Source: Gnetum montanum
Lineage: Eukaryota > Streptophyta > Gnetopsida > Gnetales > Gnetaceae
Reading direction: 5' to 3'
Assembly: GCA_015680685.1 (NCBI GenBank)
Contig: MNCI01002098.1
Span: 285,625-349,624 of the forward strand
Length of the DNA: 64,000 bases
The translations under genes were made by a program, and so were the position numbers. How positions within the stretch are numbered: position 1 is the first letter of the stretch; each line of letters starts with the position of its first letter. Below, one piece after another: positions 47,810 to 59,491 of the stretch. The notes beneath the pieces were generated by a model, which made no database searches, was not told the DNA's origin, and saw nothing but the letters and a program-made list of their open reading frames with translations.

Positions 47810-49021
47810 TGAGGATTTAGAACTTAGAAGGGGGATTGAATAAGTTTCTCAAAAATGATAGCTACAACCACCAAAAGCTAGACATAATTTTTACGTGGTT
47901 TCCCAACTTGGGTACATGCACACTAGGAGGGTAGAATCCTTGCATACCTCTAGAATTTTCTCCTTAAAAAATATGGTTTAGAGGGCACTACAATGTTTAC
48001 AATTTTTTAGCTCCACTTTGAAGTGTTTCATTGATAAGAAACTGCTCAACCACCTAAGGTCTTGACAAGCTCAAAATGTGATTTTAAGGATTCCACAACC
48101 TCTACAAAATGTAAGCTCTGCATTGGAGTGTTTTGTAGCTACAAAGCCACTAAACCTTATAAATTCCTCACAAGCTCAAGGAGGATTCATTCCTACAAGA
48201 AGCACATCAACCTTGCAAGGTTACAAAGGAAAAAGAAAAGAATCAATGAAAGAGTATAACTAAATTTACAAATTCCTTGTATCGAGGGCTCTGAAAACAT
48301 TCAACATAATACAAACGATTGCAATAATAAAGAACAAAGTTAAATCTCTTGAACCTTACAATTCTTGATATTTAATGAACAATTCTTGCATATTTTCCAA
48401 GAATTCTACTTAGTCTTATACCCTTTGAGTTTCCAAAAACTCCTCAGAATTTATGCAATGACTATTAAAAAACTAGTTTAGATGTCTACTTCAAGGATGA
48501 GATGTCTAACTGTAAACTAACTTAGTTTAGGAGAGGCATCTACCTGAATATGTTGACATCTACCATTAGACATCTACCCTTAGATATCTACCATTAGACA
48601 TCTATCCTTAGAAATTTATCTCATAAGGTAGATACTTACTATCAATTTTAGATGTCTACCTAGCATGACCACTTTGAATTCTATAGTTTTCTTCTAGCAT
48701 TTCAACATCTTGGTAGTCCTTTGAACATCTTCATTTGGCTCTTAGACTCCTATTGTATCCTAGCTCTTATGTTCTCATCCCAAATGTAGCTTTCTTTTGT
48801 GTTTAGCTCTCATTTTAAAGTCTTGGATCTTCTTGTCATCTCAATGTAGCTGTTGTTTTAACTCAAGATTTTTTCTTTGTCCTAATCCAATGTCTTAATA
48901 CATTAAATCTATTGTGTTGATTTCATCATGATCTTGGTCTACCCTTAGACCTTTAAGGCAATACAAACACATTTTCCACATTTTTCATTTTTTATGTTTT
49001 TCACATACCAAAAGGTCAAAA
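47810..49021 (-). mobile_element. 3' LTR of the copia element
   Basis: 1212 bp, TTTTGACCTTTTGG (49021; the expected TGTTGACC mutated) to AATCCTCA (47810) on minus. It contains a 14-bp minisatellite, ACATCTACC(A/C)TTAG, at 48556-48612. It pairs with 52317-53478. Confidence 0.87.
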
Positions 49022-49035
49022 ATCTCCCCCTTTTT
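49022..49035 (-). promoter_or_regulatory. Polypurine tract of the copia element
   Basis: AAAAAGGGGGAGAT on minus, directly next to the 3' LTR. It is the second-strand priming site of LTR elements. Confidence 0.8.
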
Positions 49036-51085
49036 GGTGATCTCTAAAACTTGAGAAAATGGGTGAGCATAATATCATAACATTATAAGATTATATGATA
49101 AATAATAAAAGCACAAAAATTTATGTGTGTGTGTGTGTATATATATATAGAAAAATACAATATGCCTTCATTAGTGCACCAAACATATCACAGATCTATC
49201 TCGAAAGATATATCATAAAAAGAGCAACATCATATAGTATGCATGATCGTTATAGCAAATCTCTCCTCCTTTTTGGACAACACCAAAAAGGAGGAGATCA
49301 TGAAAAGTACCTATTCAAACATCCTTAATAATTTTCCATAAGATAAACTTTCATAACATCATATGACAATCCCATAGAGATACAAACATTTAGCTAAGTT
49401 AGAAAAAATTATGAATATTACTTAAAGAGTACACATATTTTAGCATTGATTTTATAGGCTAAGGATGAAAATAAAAATTCTTTTAAGAGCTACCCATGAT
49501 CTATTCACAAACAAAGTAAAAATTAATGAGGCACAACTAATTCAAATAGAACTAAGCCAAGCCTTTTAATTGATGTCCAAGAGTATTTAAAACCAAAGGT
49601 TGAACTCCAAAGTTTGACCCCTAAAGATCAAGTAATCTGTCTCTGAACCAATAAGCCATTAGTAACAAATAACTAATATATCATGATTCTATAGTCATCA
49701 AATATTCTTCCCCTTTTAAAACATCAAAAAATTTAAGGCATAGTAATTCTATGGCAAGGAGAGTAAATACATGTATAATCAATTTTTAAGACTTAGATCA
49801 AATACTCATAAGAAAGGTCAAAGAAATACAACTTCTTATGCTAAATATCTCAAAAGATAAAAAACAACCAAATAGATCCTTAAAAATATTCTCATAAATA
49901 GATGTAAGTAAGTATGTCAAGTTCAAAAATACATCATCAAGACAATCATTTTAAGGTACAAATTCAAAATGTAACATGACCAAAAGAAAGCTCATACTTT
50001 TATCTTAGATTTTTTTACCAAGCCTAATATAAATATGAATCTTACTTATTCATTCTATGATGTGGGTGCTAGAGTAGGAGATCTTGCAACCTAAGTTTCT
50101 TTTTTTTAGAGTCCTTGTAGACTTCCTCTACACCTGTGATCTAAAAGATATAGGTTGTTGATAAGGTATAGGCATCCCCTACATATGTGCAAATATACTT
50201 CCAATCTTAATGCTTCACTTGTAGGGAGAGTGGTACTCTTTACTTAGGCCTTTTAGGATCAATTTTTTTTTCAAAGATGTAATCTTGATTTTTCTTTTAT
50301 CATCAAAGCACTAGACATTAAGGATTACATAAGGGCGGGGTGATATCCTCATCAAATGTCCATCACTTTGTAGTGCTATATCAAGATTAAGTTTGGAGAC
50401 TTTTGAAAGTAAGGCCTCCCATTAGTACTACCTTATGATAAAGATAGTCAATAATTCATATGCTCAATTAATTCCTTTTAAAATTTTGCTTTTCTCAAAA
50501 GATACATGAATTAAATTAAAGGTACTAATTCAAATGCTTCAATCACCATACATAAAAAATATTCTAAAACAAATTGGACTTTATGATTTTACAAGGAAGT
50601 AATAATGCCATATCATAGCTTAATTAAGAGTATGAAACATAAGACACATATGTTTAAAAATTAATGAACATTCAACAAAGAGATTTTGGTCCATGAATTA
50701 TAAGTCAAGGGCTTTAAACCACTTTAAACCAACACATTCTAGTTAAGAACATGATTTATCAACAAAAACTTTAAAAGCAACACAAGTAGGTCCTTATAGC
50801 ATATTATAGCACAACAATTTGCAAGATCAAATGGAAATTTCTTTGATATTCAAATATTTCCAATGGATTCAAATCAATCATTTTTCTAAATTCTACATAA
50901 AAATAAACTAAGCTAGTCTAATATCATCAAGTCAAGGAATATTGATTATAATTATACTTATCATTGCTTACCTTGCTTGCTTCTCAATATGGACATTCTT
51001 AATGGAGTTTAGGATGAGGTCCTCTATCATAGAGTACCTCCCTAGCATTCATATGATCTTTTTATTTTTTAACATCCAGATGTTT
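49036..51085. other. Non-coding interior of the copia element
   Basis: About 2 kb of AT-rich sequence without protein motifs where copia pol would be expected. It has a (TG)n(TA)n microsatellite at 49122-49149 and a perfect 15-bp stem hairpin at 49262-49297 whose arms contain a polypurine-like CCAAAAAGGAGGAGA. Confidence 0.65.
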
Positions 51086-52300
51086 ATTTGCATCACTAAC
51101 TTCTTCTTCTAGCTTTCTTACCTTGGGCTTACAAACCTTTCCAACCTGCAAGTCATACTTTCTAGGCTTCTTTTGATAATACTATGTAGTCGATTCATAA
51201 TTATTTAACCATAAATGATAATGAGATTTCTTATGCTCATTTTTTCCACAAAAATAACATATAGTTTTTCTCATTTTGGTTGCATGTGCAAACCTAGGTG
51301 TATCCCTCCCATTTTATGAAGTGATTATAGATGTCTTATTGTGGGAATGGTTCCTCAAATCTCTTCCATTATTTGAATCTCCACCTTATTCCATCATGAT
51401 TTGTAGAGTCTTCTTCTCTTGTGCTATCCTATCATTAGTGAGCTTCAAATATACAAGGTCCTTGTTAACTTGTTCAAAGGAAAGGGTTAGCTTTTGATTC
51501 TCAACCCTTAGGTTTGAGTTTTCCTTTACAAGATCTAAGAATTTTTTATTTAGTTTAGAAATTTCCAATTCTTTTTCCTTTAAGGCCTTTTTCATCTTAA
51601 AGCACAAATTGTGAGCAAAAATTAATTCATTTCATAGTAGCTCATAACTTTCTTCAAGTGTATCTTCACATTCTTCATTTTCTTCTATAGTTTTGGAGAT
51701 GAGAGATTCATGTGCATGAGCTATGTAGATAAGATGTGAGTTTGTTCATGGGTTATCAAATTCTTCTTCACTAAACTCATCATCCCAACTAGTGTAGATA
51801 TCTTTTTTCTTCTTATCTTCTTATGATTTATCATCAACTATGGGATCATTAATGGATTCTTGATTGATCAAGCTTATGCACAATAGATGTGAATCTTTGG
51901 ATGTATTACTTGTTTCCTCTTCATCATCCTAACTTGTATAGATGTTATTTCTTCTTGTTTCTTCACTATACTCTTTCTCTTATAACCTATAAGCATTAGG
52001 GCATTTGAAGGCCATATGGCCTCTTCAAACTCATATCCAACATTCCATAGAAAAGGTATCAAAATTTGAAAGTTTATATTGCTTACCTCTACTCTTACCT
52101 TTGTTGCCCAAAATGTTGTTGATGAGTTGAGTTCATCCATCCAAGATGAACGCCCAAACTAGGAAACTACATACTTACAATAACTCTTGCATGTGAGTCT
52201 TTCACCATGTAAAGTGACCCCATTAAACATTGATGACTTGATGTATGATTCTACTTCCATCATTCACTCTTGAGTTGTTATGCTCAAAACCAAGAGTACC
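51086..52300 (-). pseudogene. gag: copia gag-like relic with two damaged zinc knuckles and a coiled coil
   Basis: Read on minus from 52300. An N-terminal block (SSMFNGVTLHGERLTCKSYC, about 52240) precedes a zinc knuckle, ECW...RGHMAFKCPNAY (about 52030-51980), whose second Cys codon is now TGA. Acidic linkers follow (IYTSWDDEFSEEEFDNP). A clean heptad coiled coil spans 51607-51386 (LKEKELEISKLNKKFLDLVK, ENQKLTLSFEQV). A second knuckle, CYFCGKNEHKKSHYH (about 51255), has its last Cys changed to Tyr. The arrangement resembles SIRE/Maximus-type gag. Stops interrupt it; no pol follows. Confidence 0.7.
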
Positions 52301-52316
52301 ATGCTCCAATATAGCT

Positions 52317-53478
52317 TGAGGATTGAGAACTTTGAAGGGGGATTGAATAAGTTCCTCAAAAATAATATCTGTAGCCACCAAAAACTAGACATAATTTTTC
52401 TATGGTTCCCCAAGTTGGATATGTCCACACTCAAAGGGTATAATCCTTACATATCTTTGTACTTTGTTCCTTAATAAATTGTGATTTAGAGGACATCACA
52501 ACGTTTATAAGATTTGAGCTCCACTCTAGAGTGTTTTATCACTGTGAGACCACTCAACTCACAAGGTCCCAACAAGCTCAAAATGTGGTTTCAAGGATCC
52601 CAAAACCTCTACAAAATGTGAGCTCCACACCATAGTGCTTTTTCTCTATAAAACCACTTAACCTTTTAAGGTTCTAACAAGCTCAACAAAGATGCCTTCC
52701 TACAAGAAGTACATCAACCCCATAAGGCTATAAAGAAAAGAGAAAAAAATAAAGGAAAAAGTGTAATTAAATTTACAAATTCCTTACAATTAAGGCTTTA
52801 AAAACATTCAACACAAAATAAATGATTGCAACAATGAAGAACAATGTCAAATCTCTTGAAGCTTACAATGCTTGATATTTAATGAATAATTCTTACACAT
52901 TTCCCAAGAATTCCACTTAGTCTTATACTCTTTAGTTTCTAAAAACTCAGAATTTGTGCAATGACTATTAAATGTCTAGTTTAGATATCTACTTTGAGGA
53001 TGAGATATCTAATTGTAAAAAACCTTAGTTTAGGACAGTTGTCTAGCTGAATATGTAGACATCTACCATTAGATGTCTACCCATAGACATCTATCTCATA
53101 AGGTAAATGTTTGTTGTAAATTTTAGATGTCTACTTGGCATGACTACTTTGAATTCTAGAGTTTTCTCCTAGCATTTCAACATCTTGGCAATCCTCTAAA
53201 CATCTTCATTTCACTTGTAGACTTCTCTTGTATCCTAGATGTTATCTTGTCATCCCAACGTAGCTCTTGTTTTGAAGTCTTGGATCTTCTTGTCATCTCA
53301 ACATAGCTCTTTTTTTGACTCATGATTTTCTCTTACTCTTGATCTAATGTCTTGATACATTAAAGCTATTGTCCTAATTTCATGATGCTCTTGCTTTACC
53401 CTTAGACCTACAAGTCAATATAAACACATTTTCTACATTATGAATTTTCTAATTTTTTGACATACCAGAAGGTCAACA
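52317..53478 (-). mobile_element. 5' LTR of the copia element
   Basis: 1162 bp, TGTTGACCTTCTGG (53478) to CAATCCTCA (52317) on minus. Its ACATCTACC minisatellite (53058-53098) has fewer units than the 3' LTR. On minus, a GCATGGTACTC segment about 11 bp inside the LTR edge could be a decayed Met-type primer site, but the match is poor. Confidence 0.87.
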
Positions 53479-53483
53479 TAATT

Positions 53484-54640
53484 CATCCATAATAATAACA
53501 AATATGTCAAGGCTAGGTATAGACCTACTATGACTCAAAATTTTTATTTGATTCTACAAGTTATTCTAATTTGAATATTAGCTTCTTCGTACATGTACTG
53601 AATTAATTTAATATATTAAGATTTTTCTTCCATAAGGTCTACCAAATAATATCTATAAACACTTTATTGTATGTTTTTTCTAAGTCAATGAAGAGCATAT
53701 GTAAATTTTCTCTATTCTATTTAAATATTTTATTACTTGTCATATAAAAAATAGCCTTTATAGTAGATCTCCTTAACATAAATCTAAATTAGTTTTTTAA
53801 TACATTAATTTTAGTTTTATATGTTGTTCATGACTTCTTGCTAAATCTTCATAATATGCCTCATAGGTTTGATCTTTTTATAGTTTGTACAATTTTTCAA
53901 ATCTCCTTTATTCTTATAGATACAAATAATAACACATTTATTTTATTTTTTAGGCATCTTTTCATTCTTTAAAATTTTATTAAATAATTGTATTATCTTT
54001 GAAACTTCTATATCTATCAATGGTTTCATAATTTTGATGCCTTGATTCCATCTATGATGGCTTAAACATTATGATAGGTGAAAAGATTTGATGATGACTT
54101 TTTATAGGATTGTCTAACTAATTACATAGTTACTAAATGTGTATTTTTATAGTGTCCTTAGGTGGCACATATTGACATACCCCTTGGCATTGAACTTATA
54201 AGTTGTAGATTTCAAACCACGTGTTCTAACCAAGTGATATCTCCCAATGCTTTACAAGCTTCTATAGGAATGAAATTTGGCTACGCATCATGGAGAAAGC
54301 TATTTGCACCTTAAAAAAGAAAAATTTATTAACCATATAAAATTTTGGTTCTTCTTTTTAGATGTTCTTTCTTGGAAATTCTTTATTTATTAATTTTAAA
54401 AAATAAGTTTTATACTTGTCCAAAATTTCATTATTTTTTACCAAGATTCTTTCATCCACCTCCTTGATACATTTGACTAATTAGCAATGCTTGCATATGC
54501 ATCATTAATGGTGTCCAAGCTAGTAAACACCATTGAACAAATTTGAAAAATATGATCACATTATAAATTGTGAACATATTTATTATTAAAAAACATTAAA
54601 TTGTTCCTAGACAATAGACTAGCAAAATGTGAATCTTTGA
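53484..54640 (-). pseudogene. LINE (RTE-type) ORF2, N-terminal RT segments
   Basis: Read on minus: VKCIKEVDERILVKNNEI (about 54475), FIPIEACKALGDITWL (about 54265), then after an unrelated insert of about 200 bp VSKIIQLFNKILKNEKMPKK (about 54000), VIICIYKNKGDLKNCTNYKK (53930), MRHIMKI, NLHMLFIDLEKTYNKVF (53705), MYEEANIQIRIT (53590) and MDEL (53488). These match, in order, the RT of plant RTE-type non-LTR elements. The frame continues at 47804 after the copia insertion. Many stops; no endonuclease domain recognised upstream. Confidence 0.8.
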
Positions 54641-55331
54641 CTATGTATACTTTGAACTTAATCCAAAGATGGCAATTTCAAGTCTGCCCAAATTACCTAA
54701 CTTAATCATGACTTTTGAAATCCAACTTATATTGAACCTAGGAACCAATAGGATTGTGTTAAAGCTTATACTTTTTTTTGATTTCATAAAATTTGAATTA
54801 TGTAAGATTAAATTTGCAAACAAAAAAAATATAAATTTATAGATCCAAAATCATTAAGTTTAGAAGAAAAATTAATAAAACTTATATTTCATAAATAAAA
54901 TAATAGTCAAAATTGAAAGTGAAAGTAAATTTTTACTTGTATCCACTAAGATCTTTCTAGAATTCCCTTTATGAAATTTTCTTTTCCATTACTCAATATT
55001 ATCCACTGGACTCAAAACTGATAGGTTTTGAAGAATTAATATGCTTATTATTTATATCAATATCATGAACTTTGAAAAAATTCTACTTGATGCCTTCTTG
55101 TAATCTATTTTTAAAAGGCTAAATGCATATTATTTTTCATGTTTTGCCTTTTCCATTACAATAATTATAATACAATTAGATAAAATGTTTTTCATTTTCA
55201 TTAAAGCTCTTTACTCTAAATATACAAGAGAAAAAGAAAATACTTAAATCTTAAAACTAACACCTTAGTAACTATGTTTTACAAGGTATTAAGTAGGTGT
55301 ACAAGCCCTCCATTGAGGATGAAAGATGCTC
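54641..55331. other. AT-rich stretch, nothing recognised
   Basis: No coding motif, LTR end or repeat structure is seen on either strand. It may contain the decayed upstream part of the LINE. Confidence 0.5.
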
Positions 55332-55760
55332 CACCATCTTTCCTAATTACTATAATTTCATACATATTTATGAATGTACCTAAGGGACCTATTTAAATTA
55401 CTTCTCATAACATGATAAATATTTACTTTCATAAAACAAAAGTTCTTTTTATAAAATTTAACAGAAAACTCATTAATAAAAGGCCTTAGTATAAGGCAAA
55501 GAAGAGCAGGTTAATTCTATTCATGCAAAGTTAAGGATTAGAGATCATTCACCATCTTTCATAATTACTATAATTTCACTAGTATTTATGAATAAATCAA
55601 AGAGACCTATTTAAATTTATTCAGAAATAACATGATAGATATTTCACTTCTATAGAGAAGAAGCGCTTTTTAAAAAATTCAATAGAAAATCCATTAATAA
55701 AGGTCCTTTTGCAAGGCAAAGAAAAGCAAGTTAATTTTATTCATTTAAAGCTAAAATAAC
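55332..55760. repeat. Two-unit tandem duplication, period about 218 bp
   Basis: CACCATCTTTCCTAATTACT at 55332 recurs as CACCATCTTTCATAATTACT at 55550. The following approximately 200 bp are alignable throughout (ACCTATTTAAATT..., CATGATA(A/G)ATATT..., GGCAAAGAA(G/A)AGCA). Confidence 0.75.
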
Positions 55761-55832
55761 AAAAATTATATTTTTATTATTTTCACTAAAACTAAAATAA
55801 GAATTTATCAAACATTGTCCATAACTCAACAT

Positions 55833-55897
55833 GGTTCCTTCGAATCAAACTTATGACTAGGGGCTTTCATGTAAGAACTCTTAACCACTGGGTTAAT
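55833..55897 (-). repeat. tRNA-like / SINE-type fragment
   Basis: On minus, TAACCCAGTGGTTAAGAG is followed by AGTTTGATTCGAAGG. These resemble A-box (TGGCNNAGTGG) and B-box (GGTTCGANNCC) promoter elements, but the segment does not fold as an intact tRNA. More likely a SINE remnant than a gene. Confidence 0.35.
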
Positions 55898-55899
55898 AC

Positions 55900-57590
55900 T
55901 TAATTATTAAAATAACATTTTCTAAAATCTTCATAAAAAAAGGTTTAGTTGTAACAAAAAGATTTTAAAAATTACAAACAAATGCCTAAAAAATTACCTC
56001 ATCTTCTACTTGCCTTATTGGAAGAAGTTGAGCTTTTTGCATTTATGATAGTTAACTATTTAATATACGATAATAACTCTTTATTAGAACTATCATTCTT
56101 ATTAATTAAAAAGGATTAGTTTTTTAGGATATTCCCTTGATTTTTAAGTATTTATGTTCTTCATGAATCTTGTTAGATTTTACACTATGAGGTACTAAGC
56201 TTTGGATTATGTGATTAAGTCATAACATCTTCTCTTACTTTTGAAATTTTAATAAAATTTCTCTAAACCACTAATACCTTGCTATAAGATACTTTCTTAT
56301 TACGTCAAAAGACATCATTTGTGATTAAGTGCTACTTAAATAAATTAGGCCTTCTCTCATTCACTAACCCTCTCAAGACCCTACTTTGTGGGATTAGCAT
56401 TAAGGAGATGTTAAAATTACAAAATATTCTTTTTACTAATACATTGATATAGTAATAAGCTTACTATATCTTCCTAGCATATTAACCATGTTATATATGT
56501 TTTGGGAAATATTAACCATATAAATACTAAGTTAAGGTATTAATTTTAGATCTAATTCTTGGAAACTAAAACTAATTTTTGAATTTTGAAAGATTTGGAG
56601 CATCAATGCCTGCATCCATTGCATTGCTTGTGAGTTCTATAGCCACTCTAGCAACCCTTACGGTTTGCGAGCTCAGTTCTGGCACTTGTATCACAAATGA
56701 CACACATGAGCATGCTAATGCTAGCATTAGTTTCATCTCGTATAGTGTTAGTGCCATCAAGGCTAGCATTAGCATCATCTGATACAATGTCAATATCACA
56801 TATAGAACAGTTCATAGAAATGGTCCTGTTTGATCCCCAAATCTACGCCAAATAACATTGGTAAACTCTCCATTCATCTATAAAAATATAAGAGGTTAAT
56901 TTTAATCATTAAAACTCTATTTTTGCTCATAAAATGAGTCCTAATTGTTCATTTAAACTTATAATTTAGATTCCCCACCAATGTAGCTCTTAACCCTTCA
57001 CAGGAGTTATAACTATTTGTAGTACACTTTAGGAAAGGGTTACACCTACCACATTTAAGGCTAGCACTTAGAGGTCATGGAAAGCATGGAGTTGTGGAGC
57101 CAACAATGGGGAGTGACAAAAGTTAGGTGAAGCAGGATAAGAAGGAGCTAATCAGCCTTTTAGTCATATGAATTGACTATTGTGGTAGCACTGGATTGTC
57201 TCAAGGGTCCTAGATGTCACAAGAATATAACCCTAGGGTTGTTAATAGTGTATTTAGAAAAATTTTATTAATAAATTTTGTTGTTATTTTCTTTTTTATT
57301 AGACTTAATAGCCATTATTTTCATACTTCAATGCATTTATTTAAGTTATGTCAACAATAAATGATGATTATATGTGATGGAAAATTGTAATTATTAACAT
57401 TCAAGAATGGGATATTACATTTTGTATCAAAGAAAATAATGATCCATGAGCCAAAGGTTAATTAAAAAGAAATAGAAAAATAAAGAGAGTAGCAAGTGTC
57501 TCTTATTGATAAAAAGAAAAGAAGAAATGAAATACATCAACAAAGAAGATGAGACATAGAAAAAGGTAAACATGGATAACATATATTAGA
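55900..57590. other. AT-rich stretch with a short internal duplication
   Basis: No gene recognised. A 49-bp-period duplication with GCTAGCATTAG(C/T) cores lies at about 56715-56800, next to the region where the antisense gene family would end. A GGGTTACACC...GGTCATGGAAAGCATGGAG stretch near 57040 is not assignable. Confidence 0.45.
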
Positions 57591-58448
57591 TTAAATTTCC
57601 AACTTAAAAGATTGAATGAGATCCTTAACAACTTTTACTTGACTAACTTGGTCTTCCTTGATGGCATCATCCTTTTTAAGTACATCTTGATATCCAACCA
57701 AACCATAACAGAGTTGGTGAATGTACTTTGTGGCATTCTTTATAGCTACATTTGCTATGTTAGCCTTTTCAAGTTCTAATTCCAATAAGTTCATCTAATT
57801 TTTTTATTCTACCATGTCCTCTTGCCATCCTTTCCCCTTCCTCTACACACACAAGATAATTAAAGTAAGCAAAAGAGAATTTAAAAAAATAATAAGAATT
57901 TCCTACTTACATGAAGTTGATCATTTTCAATCTGGAGGATATGTTCATGATTAAGTATTAGGCCAAGCAGGTGGCACTCTCTAGTTTCACTAGAATCTAT
58001 TAAAGATTCTTGATGACTTCTAGAGCATCTTTGAGAACTACATGAAATGGTAAGATGCCTCTAGACTACACCAATTCATAGTCACTCTTGAATTCATAGG
58101 ACCTAGACTCTCTTAGTGGATACAAATCTTCATGAACAAAGTACAATTTATTCTTAGATATTCAATTGCTAAGACTATGAAGAGGAAGGGCTTCCTCCTC
58201 TATAGTAGCCATAATTTACCCTAATAACTAGGATGAGCCCTTAATAGTAATCAAGGGACTTATGTTGATGGTAATGGATCTAGAAGAAGGGATTTTTGAT
58301 ATAGTTTGTGGGCCTCCAAATAGAGTCAGACTCTTCATTGAAGTCAACCAAAGAGAATTTACCTAAGGATACTTAAGAGGTGAGGTTATAGTTTGCTCAA
58401 ACCATGATCTATGTGGGGATTCCTTCTCCAACTCTTGAAGGAAGTAAT

Positions 58449-59491
58449 GCTACTGATGAGACACGAATTGCACATGGTGCTGGCGGCCGCGTTAAGGCAC
58501 CCACGTTGTATCATGGGTCGCGATGTATAATGGGCCACGATATCGCATATGCGATGTATCATGGGCAGCGATATCGCATATGCGATGTATCAATATCGTA
58601 GTCAGCCGCAATTTCTATAAATAAGAGGTGGCTCTCCCTCATTTCCATCCCAATTTTAGTGTAGCGAAGCTCTGGCAGTTTGATCCCTCCAGAGTTAGAA
58701 TTTTCCTGTGTCTGCCCGCAGTGTGGTGAATTTGATTGTACGGTGTCTTTATTCGAGTATGTCGTACTTGGACACGCACATGACCGGCAATAAAGATCAA
58801 GATTACTTCATCATTGCAGCATTCACTTAGTTTATTTATTTGTTATTTATTTAATGTTATTTATTGCTTTCGTAGCACGGTGTGAGTACGACTTAACTAC
58901 GAGCATCTACGGGTGTGTACGGCTAGTTAAGGAATCGGTTACTCATCGCGAATAGTCTCTCACCCTTAAACTCCTAGAACCGGAACGAGTACGACTTGAT
59001 TACGAGCATTTAAGTGTGACTGCTTGGTAGCCCAGTGGTGTAGCTAGGGGGATCTACGCTTGGTAACCCAGTGGTGTATTTGGGGTCTGCGCTTGGTAAT
59101 CCCAGTGGCGTACCTAGGCCTATGCTTGGTAGTCCTAGTGGCAGTCGTGCACGAGGTCCAAGATGTGTACGGTTGATCAAGGAATCGGTTGCTCGTTGCA
59201 CTTAGGCTAGATTAGATTTTCTTACCTTTTCCTCTTAGCTTAGATTAGTTAATATTATTTTCCATTGCCTTCAGGAGTAGCATAGAATTAGGAACACATC
59301 ATACACCTCATCTAGACTAAACCATACGTGACATATGCAAAACTAGTCTAGATGGGAAGACAGCGAACTGCGACCTAAGGCTAACTATCTAGGTGCCACA
59401 ACTAGTCCATCTGCGGAGTTCGACCGGATCGCGCGTGCGATGCTCGTTTCGTATGGTTGAGTGTAGGGGTACCTCGCCACTCATTAGCTAC
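58449..59491 (+). mobile_element. Youngest solo LTR B (58454-59486), TSD GCTAC
   Basis: 1033 bp from TGATGAGACACG to CCACTCATTA, flanked by GCTAC at 58449-58453 and 59487-59491. U3 has palindromic GCGATATCGCATATGCGAT units (58515-58605), a TATA box TATAAATA at 58616, AATAAA at 58789 and a NotI site (58483). Four units of a 33-36 bp minisatellite (GCTTGGTAACCCAGTGG...) span 59019-59150. An internal duplication (GAGTACGACTT...ACGAGCAT) helps explain its greater length. CpG-rich compared with the other copies. Confidence 0.92.
58616..58623 (+). promoter_or_regulatory. TATA box of LTR B
   Basis: TATAAATA, in the same context (TTCTATAAATAAGAGGTGGC) as the TATA box of the Athila-like LTR at 19037, marks the likely U3/R promoter. 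Confidence 0.7.

Larger units (their letters stand above)
47805..53483 (-). mobile_element. Non-autonomous Ty1/copia element (gag only), TSD TAATT
   Basis: The element occupies 47810-53478 with 3' LTR 47810-49021 and 5' LTR 52317-53478 (minus orientation). It is flanked by TAATT at 47805-47809 and 53479-53483. The 3' LTR is preceded (minus) by AAAAAGGGGGAGAT, a textbook polypurine tract. The internal 3.3 kb holds only a gag-like relic; no protease, integrase or reverse transcriptase is visible. Gag motifs and the AAAAAGGGGGAGA tract recall the SIRE/Maximus branch. It lies inside the LINE. Confidence 0.88.

Noticed and set aside
49122-49149. (TG)n(TA)n as a regulatory signal
   Set aside because: Ordinary microsatellite without supporting context.
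55833-55897. A tRNA gene
   Set aside because: Box-like motifs only; no cloverleaf or anticodon arm can be drawn.
56572-56799. Open frames on both strands around 56.6-56.8 kb, rich in Leu/Met
   Set aside because: They arise from a GCTAGCATTAG-type short duplication; no homology pattern.
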